From assembly GCF_001411555.2 (NCBI RefSeq), contig NC_049901.1, positions 39,278,964-39,342,963 on the forward strand: a stretch of DNA of 64,000 nt, written 5' to 3'. The notes beneath the pieces are model-generated. The model was not told the origin of the DNA, ran no database searches, and saw only the letters and a list, made by a program, of their open reading frames with translations. Source of the DNA: Juglans regia (lineage: Eukaryota > Streptophyta > Magnoliopsida > Fagales > Juglandaceae). Each line of letters begins with the position of its first letter. Position 1 is the first letter of the stretch. A program made the position numbers and the translations under genes. Shown here one piece after another: positions 58,564 to 64,000 of this stretch.

Positions 58564-61500
58564 TTATCCTCCCAAGCACCCAGCCCTTGCAAGCCTTTCT
58601 TGGCCCATTTAAAAACAACACACACACATTTTAAACAGGTAGATTGTTTTTTAAAATTATTTTTTGCACGTGATTATGGTCATTAACTTGCCTACATTAT
58701 TATTTTTTGGCAAATAATAATCGTTTGGACGAAATGTGATGAATTTTTTATACATGTATTATGTTTATATGTCAAAGTATGAGCTTATTTTATCACTAAT
58801 ATTTGTTAGACTAATTTTAGGAATTAGTCTTCAATTTTTTAGCATGTGACTGACTCGATAAATTACTTATCCTAGTGGGAGTATAGTCGAGATTAATTTA
58901 GAATTAATCTCTTATACAATATTAATTTGCACAAAAATTAAGTTAGAAATTAATAATTACGCATTGTAGCACAAGAAATTATAGGAAGCATAACAAATTT
59001 TCAATCTTGCGATATGTATTAATTATTTTTGTTCTGACTTAGATTAATACGGCAAATATCTTAGATGTGTGTGCAATTAGATGCATATAGATTAGTAACT
59101 TTGAGATAATCGAGAAGAAAGACTAGAGATTATTTATACAACTAAATCGTCGCATTAGTTTCCTCCATGAGCAATAGTTGTAAACGAATTAAGATCATTA
59201 TGAGTGTCAGATAGTCTTAGACCATCATTATTGTAAAAACCTCTAAAAAGTTTAGAATAAAAATTAGAAGTGCGAATGGGACGCATGCACTACAATTTTT
59301 CATAGAAGCTGATATGAGCAATTGTCAAATAGAGCTAAACCATTATTTTGCCTTTGAGAATCTTGTGAGTAATAACGAAAGTTGCGCGTTGTTTTTGTAA
59401 TGTAAAGATTAATTGCTCTTATATTTGAAGTTGAACATTATAATTTTGAAGCAACTTATATTAACTCACAGATAAATAAATACTCTCTGAAACTTGCTAG
59501 TATGTCTGGCAAGTAAGACATTAAAACATGAGTGTGTAGGAGTGTTGAGAACATTCTTGATTGGCACATTCATTTTCAAGGTTTTATCAGTGCATATTTA
59601 TGTGATATTAGCACTAGTAATCTTGCTCAAGTTTTATTTCTCCCTGGCAAGAATAAATAGGTTATTGCAGATATAAAAACTTAGGAGCACCCTTTGAGAG
59701 TAATGTAATACCAAACACCTTGAAGGTTTGCATGGTAACTGTAACAAAAATCTGAATACTTAGGACGACTTAATTAAAGCTAAAAATCATGGTCATGATT
59801 GCACTGATGTAAGATAGGTTTTAGGCTAAAACAATTTCTTACAAAATTTTTTTTTCTCTCCTATAGTGAATTGGAGAATATGAAAAATATTGTAAGCAAG
59901 AAATTGTGATATATCGCTTGTTAGCAGCTAAAGCGTCACATACTGCATTTGTTGCACAAAGCGATATTTTTAATTAGCACTTTTAAATGCAATATTAGTG
60001 AAGTTTATAACTAATTTGATTTAAGACTCATTGAAAACAATGGTGTTGGTGAGAGTTCTAAGAGATGTTGAAGTTGGATGGTCACTCCTTAACTCTGTGA
60101 TATTATTTCTAGGGTGGAGAGATGATATATATACTAGAATGTGCCGTGGAGGCATAGGATAATGGGTGTGAAGCTTGAGAAATTGAAGTTTTTTTCGCTA
60201 ATGAGATCACTCTCCTTTATTTAGAAGAGTCAAAGAGAAAAGGCAATATGAACATTTTCTATATGAAAGTTCCTATACGTGCACACTAAGGACATGAGAT
60301 AATAAAAATATTGTTTAATCATATAAATGCGATCCAATTTTCTTTTTTAGGAAAATATATTTACAGTTAAAATAATTTTTTTTGTAAATCACAATCGTAT
60401 GAGTTATATGATGAGAACAATTATCTTGTAGTTTAATAACTTGTTGAGAATGGAATTATAAATGAATTATGGCGCAAAGCAGTTGTTATATCATACTTAG
60501 GTTGATGTAATATGAGGTTGCGGCCTTAATTCTGATTTGTCGTCCTTAGATCGAGTTTATTCGCTTTTGAGAAAGGTTGAGTGACTATTTTATGCAAGCA
60601 TGAATTCTATTAGAAATCTAAAGAATCTGAACTTGATCATTTTTTGGTTGAGTTAAGAAAATTACTCGTATTTTCAGCGAGGGTGGAGAATTGTGGTTTT
60701 GAGATTTGAGTAACACTTATTTTTTGGAAAGAACATTTCATTCCACATTAATTACCTTAGTTTCATTCCAAAATTTTCACATTACCTTAATATTAATATT
60801 TTCAAATTTGTTATATAAAAGATCGTTGAAAATAGTGGAAGTAATTCAACAACTAATGTGAGTATACATTTGAGTGATAGTGTACCACTAGTGATAGTAA
60901 CTCCCAAAAAAGTTATAGAATATAAAGATTCTCATAAATAGCATGGAAGCAACATATCAATATTATCTTGTCGTCTAGAAACTAGAAGAGAATATTTATA
61001 ATATGGATCCGCTAAATGTATTGAATTCACATAGTAGGAATCTTAACATAGAATATTAGATTCACTTCAATTGTATGATCCAACCTGAGTTCTCGATCTG
61101 ATTGACACAAGAAAAGTGAAGTTGATAGAGGTATAGATCAATCTTTTGGCACTAACTGAGTTACCTTTAGATAGCTATTGTTTGCATATTTATTGAAACT
61201 TTTCTTGAATGAGTTAAATAGTTGATTCTCATAGGAGAATTAGATGGTCAGCTTTTGTGATGGTTAGGCATGAAGTACTTTTAGCGCATGGTTGTTGCTA
61301 GTACTATGTTGATATAAAAAACGAATGAATATTGTTGGTGCTGTTTACATGCGGTCTAAACAAACCATGTATTCAAATATATCTAATGTACCTAATCGTT
61401 TTTTTATTAACGACCTGTTGAAAAAAATAGGATTCTTTGAACTCTATTGACAATTTTAGAAAAATGTCATCTTAAGAAATATGACGATCTAGTTATCTTA

Positions 61501-63360
61501 GATTAATAATTATAGCCTAATGAAAGGTTTTCCATACAGATAGTAGACATGGGTTTATGAAAAATAGCTCAGATTTCATGTCTTGTGAGACTGTTTACAA
61601 GAAAAATAGTTTCTAAGAGATCTTGTTCAAAATCCATAGACAATTAATGAGATGAAAAATATAAAAAAATCTAATTTTGTCTATACTATTTGGTGTTTCC
61701 ATTTTGGTTAGCTCAGGAAAGTTAGAGATTAAGACTTTGTTAGAGGATAAATATAGTTTATTTGATTAAGTGAGTTTGTGATGCGATTGTCGTTAAAAGT
61801 AATGACTAGACTATTATGATTGCCTTTGAGGGCAAAGGCCCTAATCACGTTACCCTTAATGAAAAATAAATTATAGTTATCTCATATACTTTTGTTGAAT
61901 ATAAGAGATTTATATGAAATCTTAAAGTCGTAAATTAAGTTTACTAAATGACATTTATGGTCACCTTGTAGATTCTTAAAACTCACAGTAGGACTTACTG
62001 ACTAAAATTTAAGGTTTATATTTTGAGTTTTGCCTTAAATGATATTCGCAATGAGTCATCGCTGACTTCATGGTTGTACAAATGACGTTTATATATAAAC
62101 GTAAAGTCTCTTCGTAGGTGCATGTTTTGAAAAGTTACTACACATGAGAATGCGCACGGAGAAAAATGGTCCTAAAACTTCACTTGAGAGTTGTAGTTAG
62201 ATTATTTTTAGTTAACCATGTGATTTTTCTTCGTCATGGTATTGCTCGTTGTGCACATGACACTGATGTATTCTATGATCATGTGGCATGGTTGGAAGCA
62301 TTTTTTATGTAAACACACATATTCACCATAAATTTAAGAGTTATGGCAAAAAAGATATATCGACAGGCTTAGATCTGCTTACTTACACGAGTGATCGCCT
62401 TTGGCGCTACAAAATGGTAGCGAGTAAAGATGAGACAATGTGTCACTTGATACTTATCTAGAAAGGAATAAGTTGTATGACACAAAAGATATGTCGTCGT
62501 AGTGTGAGCTAAGATGAGGTCCATCATATTTAAAAGGACTGGTGCATGGTTACCCACAATCCATGTAACCTGTAGTTTAACCAGATACGAGATTCTCTTT
62601 CACACTTTGGATAGTGAGCAAATAGAGGAACTCGAGTTAAACGATGAGATAGAGACTAGACTAAGATCTGTACAGTGAATTGAGATTAGATACGCTCTTT
62701 TTTTTTTTAAAGAGAATTCCACCATAACATGTATTTCATATTACATGTGCTTTTGTGACAAACTGTAAAGGTGAGTGAATAAATTTTTAATTTCTCACCA
62801 TGTAAATTATGTAGATTATAATTGATGATCTTAATTTATTTATGCCCTTAGGAGACCTTTGACTATGTCACGAGGTTAATGTTTTACTGACTGCTACTTT
62901 GACATGTTTTTATGACCATGAATAATATGGTTTAAAGAAACATTGCTGGAAAAGGGACTGGACTGAAACTAAATGACATAAGGGCAAAGGGAAGACTATT
63001 GGTAACCCATCGATATTGATGTGTATTCACAACTGGCAAGTTATGTTACTACTTGCAAGTTGCGACATAACTGTGAGTACATCATACTTTATGAAATTTG
63101 AGCATTGCTTTGAGTCATTCAGACTTGAGAGGGATTAAAGATGCTTAGTTTGATATGACTAAATGATTCGGGGCGTAACGAAACACTTTTAAGGATATTA
63201 TTATGCTGGTCTTCTCTCGGAGAGATTTGGTATAGTGCTTCCCTTTTTCTTTTACAGTTGTGCTCAATGGTCGCACAACTTGTTTGCCAGTATAAACAAG
63301 ATTGATAACATATTGAGAGATATAGACCTGAGATCTTGCCCACTATGTGTGAGTGAGAGA

Positions 63361-63756
63361 TGTAAGAAAGGGGCACTCTTAGTGAGCACCCCTTCAACTT
63401 CTCTTGGACATTATAAAATGACTTTTAAACCACTTCATGAGCTTTGATGGCTGACCCTTAATGGCCACTCGGGAGTTACACTTAGATGAGCTATTTACAT
63501 AGCCCATTCCCCTTTGGATGATACACTTGTATCAAAAAACGATATCTCTCAAATGATTATCTTTAGTTATGACATTTAGGCTGTAGAATTTGTGAGTGTT
63601 ATTCTGGTATTAACATATAACACACTCAATTATCGATGTGAAGATCGTGGATGAACAACGACGCTGGAGAATTTATAAAATAATCGCACTAGATCTATGA
63701 TTTACCAACGAGGTAATATCGCTTCCGTTATGTATTCTGATCTAATATTTCTAACA
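63361..63756 (+). repeat. 3' LTR of an old LTR retrotransposon
   Basis: Direct repeat of 58180-58563, starting TGTAAGAAAGGGGCAC after a purine-rich tract and ending TATTTCTAACA. It contains a small extra segment (AGCTATTTACATAGCC, itself an inverted repeat) absent from the left copy. Confidence 0.88.
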
Positions 63757-64000
63757 TGCATATTCATTTAAAAAAAAATAGACAAATCTAATATTTAAGA
63801 TTAATCATTTAACTAATAACTAAGGAAATATTAAATTTAAAAATTTTATTTAATTTTGACAAGTATAGCTCAGCAATGGATGAATGGTTGAGGATTCAAA
63901 GCTTTAATTAAAATCTTGGGATTTGATTCTCTCAATACATCCGTACGTAATTACTATTAATATTATATATAATTGTGAAATATTAATTTTTTAAAAAAAG
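63757..64000. other. AT-rich end of the window
   Basis: Nothing recognisable; AT-rich spacer. Confidence 0.5.

Larger units (their letters stand above)
58180..63756 (+). mobile_element. LTR retrotransposon, 5.6 kb, no recognisable coding capacity
   Basis: Two LTRs of 384 and 396 bp with TG...CA ends flank 4.8 kb. The bases before and after are TGCAC (58175-58179) and TGCAT (63757-63761), a 5-bp duplication with one difference. A purine tract GTGAGTGAGAGA directly precedes the right LTR, giving plus orientation. No frame above about 90 codons or known gag/pol motif is present inside, so the copy is either heavily decayed or a non-autonomous (LARD-like) type. The LTRs differ at many positions, so it is old. 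Confidence 0.85.

Overview
This window is nuclear DNA of a flowering plant, most likely a woody eudicot. The genes carry GT-AG introns and belong to plant families, the spacers are very AT-rich, and most of the DNA is transposable elements nested in one another. Several short elements carry CATCTCATCTC-type repeats and GGCCTTGTTTG-like ends. I associate these with Fagales such as walnut, hickory or oak, but that placement is an inference from memory and was not tested.

Four host genes can be supported. (1) 1897-2106 is a single plus-strand first exon resembling the N-terminus of sieve element occlusion (SEO) proteins; the rest of the gene is not found. (2) 20450-20763 is a two-exon gene for a 64-residue GPI-anchored arabinogalactan peptide of the AGP16/20/22 type. 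(3) 36667-52264 is a complete 17-exon gene for a casein-kinase-1-like MUT9-like kinase (MLK/PPK) of 676 residues. Its reading frame is intact although introns 12 and 16 carry LINEs. (4) 55394-55714 is an intronless gene for a 106-residue protein, probably of the DUF3511 family.

The rest is layered mobile DNA. At 2356-5504 lies a 5'-truncated LINE (minus), abutting the 3' half of a Copia element (5505-8000, plus). At 8529-12731 is a hAT transposon bounded by a perfect 8-bp target duplication. Its transposase has two nonsense codons, and a perfect 68-bp inverted repeat lies upstream of it. At 13560-14725 there are about eight tandem copies of a unit of roughly 140 bp. At 15250-18350 is a decayed PIF/Harbinger element with convergent ORF1 and transposase; a 570-bp hAT MITE splits the transposase. 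At 21210-21890 is an RNase H fragment. At 22040-26527 is a non-autonomous LTR element (minus) with a gag scrap and an internal array of period about 215 bp. At 26690-34170 is AT-rich spacer with several MITEs and a small near-perfect hairpin. At 58180-63756 is an old LTR element with no readable ORFs.

The most informative locus is the kinase gene. Intron 12 holds a nearly complete sense LINE (40742-46445, 13-bp target duplication) whose ORF1 is itself split by a 236-bp Tourist MITE. Intron 16 holds a related 5'-truncated LINE in antisense (48351-50918, 16-bp target duplication). The pre-mRNA therefore carries kilobases of imperfect self-complementarity, yet the coding exons stay in frame. I see no prokaryote-type system, CRISPR array or tRNA gene. 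The unusual structures here are repeat architectures, not a demonstrably new gene system.
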